Shown here: positions 41,815 to 50,777 of the stretch, piece after piece | How the letters are laid out: each line of letters opens with the position of its first letter | Numbering within the stretch: position 1 is the first letter of the stretch | From: Streptomyces spectabilis | Lineage (GTDB): Bacteria; Actinomycetota; Actinomycetes; Streptomycetales; Streptomycetaceae | Assembly: GCF_008704795.1 (NCBI RefSeq) | Contig: NZ_CP023690.1 | Location: 7,078,501 to 7,142,500, forward strand | DNA: 64,000 nt | Direction: 5' to 3' | Program-made: the position numbers and the translations under genes | Notes under the pieces: model-generated | What the model was told of the DNA's origin: nothing | Database searches by the model: none | What the model saw: the letters and a program-made list of their open reading frames with translations, nothing else

Positions 41815-42796
41815 GGTGATTCCTGCTTTCGAATGTCAGACAGTTGGCGAGGGAGTTCTCCACGGTGTCGCGCAGGGCGCGGTCCGTGTAGTAGGCGGTG
41901 TGCGGGCTGATGACCGCGTTCGGCAGCTCCTGCAGTCGCAACAGCCCTTTGCTTTCTATGGGTCTGTCACGGCAGTCGGCGTAGAAGATGCCTTCCTCGC
42001 CTTCGATGACATCCAGTGCCGCGCCACTGAGCCTGCCGCTTTCCAGTTGCCGCACCAGCGCCTCGGTGTCGATGAGCGCGCCACGTGCGGTGTTGACGAT
42101 CAGCGCGCCGTTCTTCAGCTGTGCCAGGCGCTGCCGATTCAGCAGATGGTGCGTCTGCGCGGTGAGCGGCACATGCAGCGTGACCAGGTCGCTCCGCCGC
42201 AGCAGCTCATCGAGCGGAACGCGCTCGACAGGATTCCCGGGGCGGTCCACGGGACTGCTGTCATGGGCCAGGACGCGGCAGCCGAAACCCCGCAGCCGGT
42301 CCATGACCGCCGCACCGATACGGCCCGTCCCGATCACTCCGACAGTCAGATCGCGCAATTCCTTCCCGCGCGCATCGCTCGGCCGGTAATCGTGCATGTC
42401 GGTGCGCCGGACGATGGATTTCGCATCCCGTACCGCCATCAGCATGAGCATCAGCGTGTAGTCGGCCACGCTGTCCGGTGAGTAGGAGACGTTTTCGACA
42501 ACGATGCCGATGCTGGCCGCGTACTCCACATCGATGTGGTCGTAGCCGATGCTCCGTGTGGAGATATAGCCCACGCCGGCTCGGCCGAGCGCGCCCAGAG
42601 TGGCGTGGGTGATGGGCGTCTTGTGGCCGACGCTGATGCACCGGCTGCCGACGGCCAGTTCAGTATTGTCTTCGGACACTGGCGCGTCGGTGATGGTCGG
42701 CTGCACGCCGAGGCCGGGCGCCAGCTCGCGGAACAGAACAGCTTCGTCCGGGCCGCACCCGTACATGGTGATGCGGGTCGATTCGCTGTGAGTCAT
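41807..42796 (-). CDS. vanH: D-lactate dehydrogenase VanH
   Basis: The 329-residue D-2-hydroxyacid dehydrogenase has the Rossmann motif VGVIGTGRIGAAV, the substrate Arg in VNTARGALIDTEAL, and the catalytic His in ISPHTAYYTD. It reduces pyruvate to D-lactate for VanA. ATG 42796 follows GGAGGT. First gene of vanHAX. The promoter region holds paired direct repeats proposed as a VanR site. Confidence 0.96.
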   Translation of the reverse strand: MTHSESTRITMYGCGPDEAVLFRELAPGLGVQPTITDAPVSEDNTELAVGSRCISVGHKTPITHATLGALGRAGVGYISTRSIGYDHIDVEYAASIGIVVENVSYSPDSVADYTLMLMLMAVRDAKSIVRRTDMHDYRPSDARGKELRDLTVGVIGTGRIGAAVMDRLRGFGCRVLAHDSSPVDRPGNPVERVPLDELLRRSDLVTLHVPLTAQTHHLLNRQRLAQLKNGALIVNTARGALIDTEALVRQLESGRLSGAALDVIEGEEGIFYADCRDRPIESKGLLRLQELPNAVISPHTAYYTDRALRDTVENSLANCLTFESRNHHG

Positions 42797-42885
42797 ACCT
42801 CCAGTCAAGGCGGCGTGCTGTTGCCGGAACGTATATGGTTTTCGATATGCCCGCGATACGTCCCAATACCTTGACTGGAGGCATG
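42794..42885. repeat. 17-bp inverted repeat covering both divergent start sites (vanH and murF remnant)
   Basis: CAT(A/G)CCTCCAGTCAAGG appears at 42794-42810 and, inverted, at 42869-42885, with one mismatch in 17. Each arm contains a start codon, a GGAGG ribosome binding site and the preceding leader bases. The remnant gene and vanH therefore carry near-identical translation starts facing away from each other. Confidence 0.9.
42843..42860. promoter_or_regulatory. Candidate VanR box (CGATATG-N4-CGATACG) upstream of vanH
   Basis: Heptamers CGATATG (42843-42849) and CGATACG (42854-42860) form a direct repeat with 11-bp period, the spacing used by OmpR/PhoB-type regulators such as VanR. The same arrangement occurs before vanK/vanR at 44435-44452. 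The site lies 47-64 bp from the vanH ATG and also faces the murF remnant. Confidence 0.68.
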
Positions 42886-43192
42886 ACTTACAAAGCACCG
42901 GATACAAAGTCCAGGGGGCGAAATCGTCGGCGGAGAGGCCGGCTCTCAGGGCAAGACCGGCACCAAGGACCTGCTGGCGGCGGTGTTTTCGCACACCGCG
43001 CCGACGACCGCCACCATCGGCTCGCTCAACAACGAGCTCGGCGTGCCACTCACCATGCTGCGCGCCGACGCCGCCACCCGATTCCTGGTACTCGTCAAGG
43101 CCTCCCGCAGGGCGCGCCTCGGCGAGGGTCGCCGCCGCTGCCCGGCCGTCTTGTGGACGGCCCAGTCAGTCCAGCGGCTCGTTGACGGATGA
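42883..43192 (+). pseudogene. Internally deleted remnant of a van-associated murF
   Basis: From ATG 42883 (behind GGAGG) the frame soon fails, but the +1 frame from about 42920 reads MurF hallmarks in order: EIVGGE (N-terminal motif), then directly [15 protein letters not shown] (ATP site), [26 protein letters not shown], then VKASRRARL, which resembles the MurF C-terminus. The stretches between these blocks are missing, about 100 residues before the P-loop and about 300 after it. MurF adds D-Ala-D-Ala or D-Ala-D-Lac to the muramyl tripeptide; a second murF next to van genes is known in glycopeptide producers. The remnant can hardly encode an enzyme. Identification rests on exact signature motifs. 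Confidence 0.8.
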
Positions 43193-43227
43193 GGCGTCGG
43201 CGCGGTGTGCCGGTCGGACCCTTGGGC

Positions 43228-44388
43228 TCAGCGCGCGCGCCGCCTCATGTAGAGGTCGAAGGCCCGGTAGATCATCGGCCGCAGCGGCAGGTCCCACTCG
43301 CCGACGTACCGCACCGCCTGACCGCCGGTGCCGACCTTGAACTGGACAAGGCCGACATGCGGGTCGTCCGCATCGAGGGTGGGGGTGATGCCACGCAGGT
43401 CGTAGACGGCGCAGCCGGCCGCGAGCGCGTCGCGGATCATCGCCCACTGGCAGGCGTTGGAGCCCCGCACCTCGCGCTTCGCGGTGGCGGAGGCGCCATA
43501 GGCGTACACCGCGTGCGCTCCGACACGGACCAGGACCGTGGCGGCGACCAGATCGCCCTGGTGGCGCGCCGAGTAGAGCCTGATCCGCTCAGGATCCTCG
43601 GCCCGCATCTCCGCGAACACGGTCTCGAAGTAGCGCAGCGGCCGGGGTGTGAAGCGGTCGCGCTCGGCGGTGTGGACGTAGAGGTCGTGGAACGCCTTCA
43701 GGTCCTCGCCGAGCGTCACCTCGCCGACCGTGACCTCGACCCCCGCCTTGGCCGCCTTCTTGATGTTGCGGCGCCACTGCTGGTTCATGCCCCCGAGCAC
43801 GTCGTCCTCGGTCCTGCCCGTCAGCGGAATCTCGTACTTGAACTGCGGATGCCCGACCCCGAAGCCGTCCTCGGGACTCTGCGGAAGCCAGCCGGCGCCG
43901 CTGAGCCGGTCGGCCACCCGGGCGCCGACCGGGTCGGTCCACCGGCCGGACACCTCGGTGAGCCGCTTGACGCCCGCGTCCGCGATGCCGTCCTTGACCT
44001 GGGCGGCACTCCAGGTGTCCGTACGCACCGCCGGGCCGAGCCGGATCGCGAAAGCGCCATGTCCCTTGAGATACGCCGCCAGCGGATCGAGCCACGCATC
44101 GATCTCGCCAGTCCAGTCGATCACCGGCCCCTCGGGCAGATAGGCCAGCGTGAAGCGGTCGAGCCGCGGCACCCGGCGGTGCAGGACGAGTCCCGCACCG
44201 ACCAGGCGCCGGCCGTCGAACCAGCCGAGGGACTCGCTGCGCCACTCGGTCTTGACGCGGCCCCACGCCGGGGTCTGCAGAAAGCTCACCGACCGCTGGG
44301 CCCGCACGAACGCCACATGCTCGGCGGCGCTGATCGGCCTGACGACCGGATTCCCGGCTGCTGCGCGTACTGGTTCGCTGGAGGACAT
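43228..44388 (-). CDS. vanK: VanK, FemX-like aminoacyltransferase of glycopeptide resistance
   Basis: The 386-residue FemABX-family protein (GNAT-like double fold) contains FLQTPAWGRVKTEW, FTLAYLPEGPVIDW, QWRRNIKKAAKAGVEV and a final VYDLRGITPTLDADDPHVGL. In Streptomyces coelicolor VanK adds the cross-bridge glycine to D-Lac-ended precursors, which the housekeeping FemX does poorly, and is needed for resistance. It is divergent from vanR, sharing the candidate VanR box at 44435-44452. ATG 44388 fits the conserved N-terminus. Confidence 0.92.
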   Translation of the reverse strand: MSSSEPVRAAAGNPVVRPISAAEHVAFVRAQRSVSFLQTPAWGRVKTEWRSESLGWFDGRRLVGAGLVLHRRVPRLDRFTLAYLPEGPVIDWTGEIDAWLDPLAAYLKGHGAFAIRLGPAVRTDTWSAAQVKDGIADAGVKRLTEVSGRWTDPVGARVADRLSGAGWLPQSPEDGFGVGHPQFKYEIPLTGRTEDDVLGGMNQQWRRNIKKAAKAGVEVTVGEVTLGEDLKAFHDLYVHTAERDRFTPRPLRYFETVFAEMRAEDPERIRLYSARHQGDLVAATVLVRVGAHAVYAYGASATAKREVRGSNACQWAMIRDALAAGCAVYDLRGITPTLDADDPHVGLVQFKVGTGGQAVRYVGEWDLPLRPMIYRAFDLYMRRRAR

Positions 44389-44434
44389 GCCACCAGTCCA
44401 GGCGGCGGAGTGTTGCCCGAGCGTATGCACATCT

Positions 44435-44452
44435 CGATACGCCGACGATACG
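44435..44452. promoter_or_regulatory. Candidate VanR box (CGATACG-N4-CGATACG) between vanK and vanR
   Basis: Two identical heptamers at 44435-44441 and 44446-44452 repeat every 11 bp, as at the vanH promoter. From vanK and vanH the upstream sequences align well beyond the repeats (GGCAACA and the CCGCC-GACTGG leader), so both genes probably share one VanR-driven promoter type. The site ends 23 bp before the vanR ATG, consistent with autoregulation. Confidence 0.7.
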
Positions 44453-44475
44453 TACCGACTCATAGCCTTGCGAAC

Positions 44476-45171
44476 ATGCGTGTCTTGATCGTTGAGGACG
44501 AGCCCTATATGGCAGAAGCCATCCGCGACGGCCTGCGCCTGGAAGCGATCGCGGCCGACATCGCCGGTGACGGCGACACCGCTCTGGAACTACTGAACAT
44601 CAACACCTACGACATCGCGGTCCTCGACCGTGACGTTCCCGGCCCCTCCGGCGACGAGGTCGCCAAACGCATCGTCGCCTCCGGCAGCGGCATGCCCGTC
44701 CTCATGCTCACCGCCGCCGACCGGCTCGACGACAAGGCATCCGGGTTCGAACTCGGCGCCGACGACTACCTCACGAAACCCTTCGAACTCCTGGAGCTCG
44801 TGCTCAGGCTGAGGGCCCTCGATCGCAGGCGCGCCCACAACCGGCCGCCGGTGCGGGAGATCGCGGGCCTGCGCCTCGATCCGTTCCGCCGCGAGGTCTA
44901 CCGCGACGACCGCTACATCGCGCTCACCCGCAAACAGTTCGCGGTCCTTGAAGTCCTCGTCGGCGCCGAAGGCGGTGTCGTCAGCGCCGAAGAGCTCCTG
45001 GAGCGCGCCTGGGACGAGAACGCCGACCCGTTCACCAACGCCGTACGCATCACGGTCTCCGCCCTGCGCAAACGCCTCGGCGAGCCCTGGATCATCGCCA
45101 CCGTGCCGGGCGTCGGCTACCGCATCGACACCGCACCCGCCACCGGGCACGGGGGCGGTGATCGTGGATAG
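44476..45171 (+). CDS. vanR: VanR response regulator (OmpR family)
   Basis: The 231-residue regulator has a receiver domain (VLIVEDEPYMAEAI, phospho-Asp in DIAVLDRDVPGPSG, Lys in DDYLTKPFEL) and an OmpR winged helix (ALTRKQFAVLEVLV, then TNAVRITVSALRKRLG). It should activate vanHAX, vanK and itself when phosphorylated by VanS. ATG 44476 is preceded by only about 23 bp from the candidate operator. It overlaps vanS by 8 bp. Confidence 0.95.
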   Translation: MRVLIVEDEPYMAEAIRDGLRLEAIAADIAGDGDTALELLNINTYDIAVLDRDVPGPSGDEVAKRIVASGSGMPVLMLTAADRLDDKASGFELGADDYLTKPFELLELVLRLRALDRRRAHNRPPVREIAGLRLDPFRREVYRDDRYIALTRKQFAVLEVLVGAEGGVVSAEELLERAWDENADPFTNAVRITVSALRKRLGEPWIIATVPGVGYRIDTAPATGHGGGDRG

Positions 45172-46249
45172 GCGGCCCGGCCTGAGCGTCCGCCTCAAAC
45201 TCACCCTCAGCTACGCCGGATTCCTCATGCTCGCGGGGGTCTTGCTGCTCGTCGCCGTGGGAGTGTTCCTCCTGCGATCGGGGTGGTTGAAAACCAACGA
45301 ATCGGGGGCGGTGCGAGAGAATCCGGCCACCCTCTTCCTGCGCGCCTTCGCTCCGACGGCAGCCGCAGCCATGGTGTTCCTCCTGGTGTTCGGCCTCCTG
45401 GGAGGATGGGTCCTCGCCGGACGCATGCTCGCCCCGCTGGACCGAATCACCCACGCCACCCGCACGGCCGCGTCCGGATCACTGTCCCACCGGATCCGTC
45501 TGCCGGGCCGCAAGGACGAGTTCCGCGAACTCGCCGACGCCTTCGACGTGATGCTCGCCCAGCTCGAAGCGCAGGTCGCGGAACAGCAGAGGTTCGCCGC
45601 CAACGCCTCGCACGAGCTGCGTACCCCGCTGGCGATCTCGAAGGCACTCATCGACGTCGCCCGCGCCGATCCGAACCACGACACCGGCGAACTCGTCGAC
45701 CGCCTCCACACCATCAACACCCGGGCCATCGACCTCACCGAGGCACTGCTCCTGCTCAGCCGCGCCAACCAGCGGTCCTTCACCCGAGAGCACGTCGATC
45801 TGTCACTCGTCGCGGAGGAAGCAGCCGAAACGCTCCACCCGCTCGCGGAGAAGCACGGTGTCACCCTGGAGACCAGTGGCGACATCGCCCCCACGAGCGG
45901 TTCGCCCGCGCTCCTGCTGCAGCTCACCACGAACCTCGTCCACAACGCGATCGTCCACAACGTGCCGCGGCAGGGCACCGTCCGGGCCCACACCGCCGTC
46001 CGGCCCGAGACCGTGGTGCTCACCGTGGAGAACACCGGTGAGCGGCTCACCCCCCAGCTGGTCGCGACCCTCACCGAACCCTTCCAGCGCGGCACCGAGC
46101 GCGTCCACACCGACCAGGCGGGCGTCGGCCTGGGCCTGGCCATCGTCAAGACCATCACCGAGGCACACGACGGAACCCTCACGCTGACCCCACGCCCTGC
46201 CGGCGGGCTCCGCATCACCGTGGAACTGCCCGCGGCACCAGGAGGGTGA
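45164..46249 (+). CDS. vanS: VanS sensor histidine kinase
   Basis: The 361-residue kinase has two membrane helices (SYAGFLMLAGVLLLVAVGVF and AAAAMVFLLVFGLLGGWVLA) bounding a short external loop (WLKTNESGAVRENPATLFL), a HAMP region, the H-box FAANASHELRTPL, the N-box LTTNLVHNAIVHN and G-boxes ENTGERL and VGLGLAIV. The short sensor loop is like that of the actinobacterial VanS, which senses glycopeptides. GTG 45164 overlaps the vanR stop (GTGGATAG). Confidence 0.93.
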   Translation: MDRRPGLSVRLKLTLSYAGFLMLAGVLLLVAVGVFLLRSGWLKTNESGAVRENPATLFLRAFAPTAAAAMVFLLVFGLLGGWVLAGRMLAPLDRITHATRTAASGSLSHRIRLPGRKDEFRELADAFDVMLAQLEAQVAEQQRFAANASHELRTPLAISKALIDVARADPNHDTGELVDRLHTINTRAIDLTEALLLLSRANQRSFTREHVDLSLVAEEAAETLHPLAEKHGVTLETSGDIAPTSGSPALLLQLTTNLVHNAIVHNVPRQGTVRAHTAVRPETVVLTVENTGERLTPQLVATLTEPFQRGTERVHTDQAGVGLGLAIVKTITEAHDGTLTLTPRPAGGLRITVELPAAPGG

Positions 46250-46582
46250 GCCCCGAGCCACCGACCGGGCCCGCATGCGGCACGCGCACCTTGCGGAGAC
46301 GAACCAAAATGACTGAGTGCGTTCACGGCATGAGAGGTACGTTTGTGCAGGCACGCCGGGGGATGGCGTCGTACCGGCGAGTCGATCGCAGGCGGCGCCC
46401 GCTCATGGAGCCGAGGGGTGAGAAGAGGCCTGGAGCCGTGATCCCTCCAGCGCGCCCGTCCGTTGCTGCGGTCCGTCCCGCCAGGAGCCGTCGTCAGGCG
46501 GCTCGTGTGCACGCGATGTGCACCGGTGCGCTACGGCCCGACAGTATCCGCAGCTCAAAAGGCATACCAAGGCAGACCCACC
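46250..46582. other. Intergenic 333 bp, nothing recognised
   Basis: The segment between vanS and hen1 has several short frames without ribosome binding sites and no clear promoter, operator or hairpin. The hen1 promoter probably lies in its last 150 bases. Confidence 0.6.
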
Positions 46583-48112
46583 GTGTTCCTGACGATCAGC
46601 ACGACCGGCACCCCCGAACGCCCCGCGACCGACCTCGGGTTCCTGCTGCACAAGCATCCCGGCAAGGCGCAGGCGTTCTCCACCTCCTACGGCCGCGCGC
46701 ACGTCTTCTACCCGGAGGCGACCGACGAGCGCTGCACGGCGGCGCTGCTGCTCGAGGTGGACCCGCTGGCGCTCGTGCGGCGGGGCAAGGGCGGCAAGGG
46801 CCGCGGCGGCGCCCCGGACGCGGCCCTCGCGCAGTACGTGAACGACCGTCCGTACGCCGCCTCGTCGCTGCTCGCCGTCGCGCTCAGCGCGGTGTTCTCC
46901 AGCGCGCTGCGCGGCACGTGCAAGGCCCTGCCGGAGCGGGCCGGACGGCCGCTGCCGCTGCGCGTCGAGGTGCCCGCGCTGCCCGCGCGCGGCGGGCCCG
47001 ACCTGGTGCGCGCCCTGTTCGAGCCGCTGGGCTGGACGGCGCGCGTCGAGCCGGTGCCCCTCGACGAGCGCTTCCCGGACTGGGGCGACTCGCGGTACGT
47101 CCGCCTCGTCCTGGACGCGCCGGACGGCACGCTCACCCTGAGCGAGGCGCTCCGCCATCTGTACGTGCTGCTTCCGGTGCTCGACGACGCCAAGCACTAC
47201 TGGGTCTCGGCCGACGAGGTCGACAAGCTCCTGCGCGCAGGCGAGGGCTGGCTCGCGGACCACCCCGAGCAGAAGCTGATCACCAGCCGCTATCTGTCCC
47301 GCCGCTGGTCGCTGACGCGCGAGGCCATGGAGCGCCTGGAGCTGGTGCGCCTCGCCGACGCGGACGACTCGGACGTCACGGAGATCGACAACGCCGTGAA
47401 CGAGGACGTCGACACCGAGGAGCAGCCGGTGCCGCTCGCCGTGCGGCGGCGCGAGGCGGTCCTCGCGGCCCTGGAGGCCGCCGGGGCGGCCCGGGTGCTC
47501 GACCTCGGCTGCGGACAGGGCCAGCTGGTGCAGGCGCTGCTCAAGGACACGCGGTACACCAAGGTCGTGGGCGTCGACGTGTCGATGCGCGCGCTCACCG
47601 TGGCGGCGCGGCGGCTGAAGCTGGACCGCATGGGCGAGCGCCAGGCGGAGCGCGTGGAGCTGTTCCAGGGCTCCCTCGCGTACACGGACAAGCGCCTGAA
47701 GGGGTACGACGCGGCCGTGCTCAGCGAGGTCGTCGAGCACGTCGACCTGGAGCGGCTGCCCGCCCTGGAGCACGCGGTGTTCGGCTCCGCGCGCCCGCGC
47801 ACCGTCCTCGTGACGACGCCGAACGTGGAGTACAACGTGCGCTGGGAGTCCCTCCCGGCGGGCCACGCCCGCCACGGCGACCACCGCTTCGAGTGGACCC
47901 GCGCCCAGTTCCGGCAGTGGGCCGGGGCCGTCGCCGTCCAGCACGGCTACGAGGTCGCGTTCGCGCCCGTCGGGCCCGACGACCCGGAGGTGGGCCCGCC
48001 CACGCAGATGGCGGTGTTCACCCGGGACGAGCGGCCCACGAGGAACGACCGGAACAACGACCGCAACGACCGCAACGACCAGAACCGCACCAAGGAGGTG
48101 ACGGCGGCATGA
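46583..48112 (+). CDS. hen1: 3-prime-terminal RNA ribose 2-prime-O-methyltransferase Hen1
   Basis: The 509-residue protein has an N-terminal ligase-activating domain ([36 protein letters not shown]) and a C-terminal methyltransferase: SAM motif [16 protein letters not shown], the Mn-binding pattern [12 protein letters not shown] and the [13 protein letters not shown] motif of Hen1. It methylates the 2-prime-OH at repair junctions so that repaired RNA resists a second cut. The tail has an odd Asn/Asp/Arg repeat ([16 protein letters not shown]). It overlaps pnkp by 4 bp (ATGA). GTG 46583 is the start consistent with the family. Confidence 0.95.
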   Translation: MFLTISTTGTPERPATDLGFLLHKHPGKAQAFSTSYGRAHVFYPEATDERCTAALLLEVDPLALVRRGKGGKGRGGAPDAALAQYVNDRPYAASSLLAVALSAVFSSALRGTCKALPERAGRPLPLRVEVPALPARGGPDLVRALFEPLGWTARVEPVPLDERFPDWGDSRYVRLVLDAPDGTLTLSEALRHLYVLLPVLDDAKHYWVSADEVDKLLRAGEGWLADHPEQKLITSRYLSRRWSLTREAMERLELVRLADADDSDVTEIDNAVNEDVDTEEQPVPLAVRRREAVLAALEAAGAARVLDLGCGQGQLVQALLKDTRYTKVVGVDVSMRALTVAARRLKLDRMGERQAERVELFQGSLAYTDKRLKGYDAAVLSEVVEHVDLERLPALEHAVFGSARPRTVLVTTPNVEYNVRWESLPAGHARHGDHRFEWTRAQFRQWAGAVAVQHGYEVAFAPVGPDDPEVGPPTQMAVFTRDERPTRNDRNNDRNDRNDQNRTKEVTAA

Positions 48113-50634
48113 GCAGGACCCTTCCCGTCACCGACCTCTCCCTCGTGGTGCTCGTCGGCGCGTCGGGCTCCGGCAAGTCGACGTTCGCGCGGCGGCACTT
48201 CAAGCCGACCGAGGTGATCTCGTCGGACTTCTGCCGCGGGCTCGTCGCCGACGACGAGAACGACCAGAGCGCGAGCCGCGACGCCTTCGACGTGCTGCAC
48301 TACATCGCGGGCAAGCGCCTCGCCGCAGGCCGCCGCACGGTCGTGGACGCCACGAACGTGCAGAGCGAGAGCCGCAAGCAACTGGTCGAGCTGGCCAGAC
48401 GCCACGACGTGCTGCCCATCGCCATCGTGCTCGACGTGCCCGAGGAGGTGTGCGCCGAGCGCAACGCGTCCCGTACCGACCGGGCCGACATGCCGCGCCG
48501 CGTCATCCAGCGCCACACCCGCGAACTCAGGCGCTCGCTCAGGCACTTGGAGCGCGAGGGCTTCCGCAAGGTGCACGTGCTCAAGGGCGTGGCGGAGGTC
48601 GAGGCGGCCACGGTCGTCACCGAGAGGCGCTTCAACGACCTCACCCACCTCACCGGCCCGTTCGACATCGTCGGCGACGTCCACGGCTGCGCGAGCGAGC
48701 TGGAGTCCCTGCTCGCCGTCCTCGGGTACGTCGACGGCGTGCACCCCGAGGGCCGCACGGCCGTCTTCGTCGGCGACCTCGTCGACCGCGGCCCCGACAC
48801 GCCGGGCGTCCTGCGCCGCGTCATGAGCATGGTCGCCGCGGGGACCGCCCTGTGCGTGCCCGGCAACCACGAGAACAAGCTCGGCCGCCACCTGAGGGGC
48901 CGCAAGGTCCAGCACTCGCACGGCCTCGCGGAGACCGTCGAGCAGCTTCAGGGCGAGAGCGAGGAGTTCCGCGCCCGGGTGCGGGAGTTCGTGGACGGGC
49001 TCGTCAGCCACTACGTCCTCGACGGCGGCAGGCTCGTCGTCTGCCACGCCGGGCTGCCCGAGAAGTACCACGGCCGCACCTCGGGCCGGGTCCGCTCGCA
49101 CGCCCTGTACGGCGACACGACGGGGGAGACCGACGAGTTCGGCCTGCCCGTGCGCTACCCGTGGGCCGAGGAGTACCGCGGCAAGGCGGCCGTCGTGTAC
49201 GGCCACACGCCCGTGCCCACGGCGACCTGGCTGAACAACACCATCTGCCTGGACACCGGCGCGGTCTTCGGCGGCAAGCTCACCGCGCTGCGCTGGCCCG
49301 AGCGCGAACTCGTCGACGTACCGGCCGAGAAGGTCTGGTACGAACCGGCGAGGCCGCTGCGCACGGACGCGCCCGGCGGACACGACGGGCGCCCGCTCGA
49401 CCTCGGCGACGTGCACGGCCGCAGGGTCGTGGAGACCCGCAACGCCGGACGTGTGACCGTGCGCGAGGAGAACGCCGCGGCGGCCCTCGAGGTCATGAGC
49501 CGCTTCGCGGCCGATCCGCGCCTGGTGCCGTATCTGCCGCCGACGATGGCGCCGACGGCGACGTCGCAGCGCGAGGGCTACCTGGAGCACCCGGCGGAGG
49601 CGTTCGCGCAGTACGCGGCGGACGGCGTGGCGCGCGTGGTGTGCGAGGAGAAGCACATGGGCTCCCGCGCCGTGGTCCTGGTCTGCAAGGACGCGGACGC
49701 GGCGCGCGAGCGGTTCGGCGTGGACGGGCCGACGGGCTCGCTGTACACGCGCACCGGCCGTCCGTTCCTCGACGACCCGGCGCTGACCGAGGAGATCCTC
49801 GACCGGATACGGGCCGCCGTCGGCGCGGGCGGTCTGTGGACGGAGCTCGGCACCGACTGGCTGCTGCTCGACGCCGAGCTGCTGCCCTGGTCGCTGAAGG
49901 CCACCGGCCTGCTGCGCACCCAGTACGCCGCCGTGGGCGCCGCGTCCGGCGCGGCCTTCCCGGACGCCCTGAACGCCCTGGAGGCGGCCGCCGGGCGCGG
50001 CGTCGACGTCGGCGACCTGCTCGACGCGCAGCGCGAACGGGCGGCGGACGCCGCCGCGTTCACCGACGCCTACCGCCGCTACTGCTGGCCGACGAACGGG
50101 CTCGACGGCGTGCACCTGGCGCCGTTCCAGATCCTCGCCGTCCAGGGCAGGAGCCTCGCCGCGCTGCCGCACGACGAGCAACTGGCCCTGATCGACCGCA
50201 TGGTGGAGCACGACGGCTCGGGCCTGCTGCGCACCACGCGCCGCCTGTACGTGGACACGGGCGACGAGGAATCGGTGCGCGCGGGCGTCGACTGGTGGCT
50301 GGAGATGACCGGGCGCGGCGGCGAGGGCATGGTCGTCAAGCCGGTCGGCGCCCTTGTCCGCGACGGCAAGGGGCGCCTGGTCCAGCCGGGCGTCAAGTGC
50401 CGGGGCCGGGAGTACCTGCGCATCATCTACGGCCCGGAGTACACGCGCCCGGAGAACCTCGCCAAGCTGCGCGGGCGCTTCCTCGGCCACAAGCGCTCGC
50501 TCGCGATCCGCGAGTACGCGCTCGGGGTGGAGGCGCTCGACCGGCTCGCGGAGGGGGAGCCGCTGTGGCGGGTCCACGAGGCGGTGTTCGCGGTGCTCGC
50601 GCTGGAATCGGAACCGGTGGATCCGCGTCTGTGA
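48109..50634 (+). CDS. pnkp: Polynucleotide kinase-phosphatase-ligase Pnkp
   Basis: The 841-residue RNA repair enzyme has three domains: a 5-prime kinase with [17 protein letters not shown] (about 14-30), a metallophosphatase with DIVGDVHGC (about 186), GDLVDRGPD and GNHENK, and a C-terminal nucleotidyltransferase with [13 protein letters not shown] (Lys at about 515) and EGMVVKPVG. With Hen1 it heals and seals RNAs cut by ribotoxins. ATG 48109 follows AAGGAGG and overlaps hen1. The repeated kinase/phosphatase/ligase order matches the bacterial Pnkp described in clostridia and actinobacteria. Confidence 0.96.
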   Translation: MSRTLPVTDLSLVVLVGASGSGKSTFARRHFKPTEVISSDFCRGLVADDENDQSASRDAFDVLHYIAGKRLAAGRRTVVDATNVQSESRKQLVELARRHDVLPIAIVLDVPEEVCAERNASRTDRADMPRRVIQRHTRELRRSLRHLEREGFRKVHVLKGVAEVEAATVVTERRFNDLTHLTGPFDIVGDVHGCASELESLLAVLGYVDGVHPEGRTAVFVGDLVDRGPDTPGVLRRVMSMVAAGTALCVPGNHENKLGRHLRGRKVQHSHGLAETVEQLQGESEEFRARVREFVDGLVSHYVLDGGRLVVCHAGLPEKYHGRTSGRVRSHALYGDTTGETDEFGLPVRYPWAEEYRGKAAVVYGHTPVPTATWLNNTICLDTGAVFGGKLTALRWPERELVDVPAEKVWYEPARPLRTDAPGGHDGRPLDLGDVHGRRVVETRNAGRVTVREENAAAALEVMSRFAADPRLVPYLPPTMAPTATSQREGYLEHPAEAFAQYAADGVARVVCEEKHMGSRAVVLVCKDADAARERFGVDGPTGSLYTRTGRPFLDDPALTEEILDRIRAAVGAGGLWTELGTDWLLLDAELLPWSLKATGLLRTQYAAVGAASGAAFPDALNALEAAAGRGVDVGDLLDAQRERAADAAAFTDAYRRYCWPTNGLDGVHLAPFQILAVQGRSLAALPHDEQLALIDRMVEHDGSGLLRTTRRLYVDTGDEESVRAGVDWWLEMTGRGGEGMVVKPVGALVRDGKGRLVQPGVKCRGREYLRIIYGPEYTRPENLAKLRGRFLGHKRSLAIREYALGVEALDRLAEGEPLWRVHEAVFAVLALESEPVDPRL

Positions 50635-50777
50635 CCGGCGCGGGGCCCCGGCATCGGTGCCCCGCCGGTGTCCCGCCGGGCGTCCTGCCCGGCGGGACAC
50701 CGGCAACACGGCGCGTTGTGACGTGTTCTGGGCGCCTTCGACGCGTGTCCCGGGCGTGGAGAGGTGAGGATGGGGGC

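Noticed and set aside
42797..43227. vanJ gene between vanH and vanK
   Set aside because: The DNA here reads MurF motifs instead of a membrane hydrolase; no vanJ-like sequence is present.
48033..48100. CRISPR-like short repeat in the hen1 tail
   Set aside because: The repeats are codon-based (Asn-Asp-Arg) without spacers; they lie in the coding frame.
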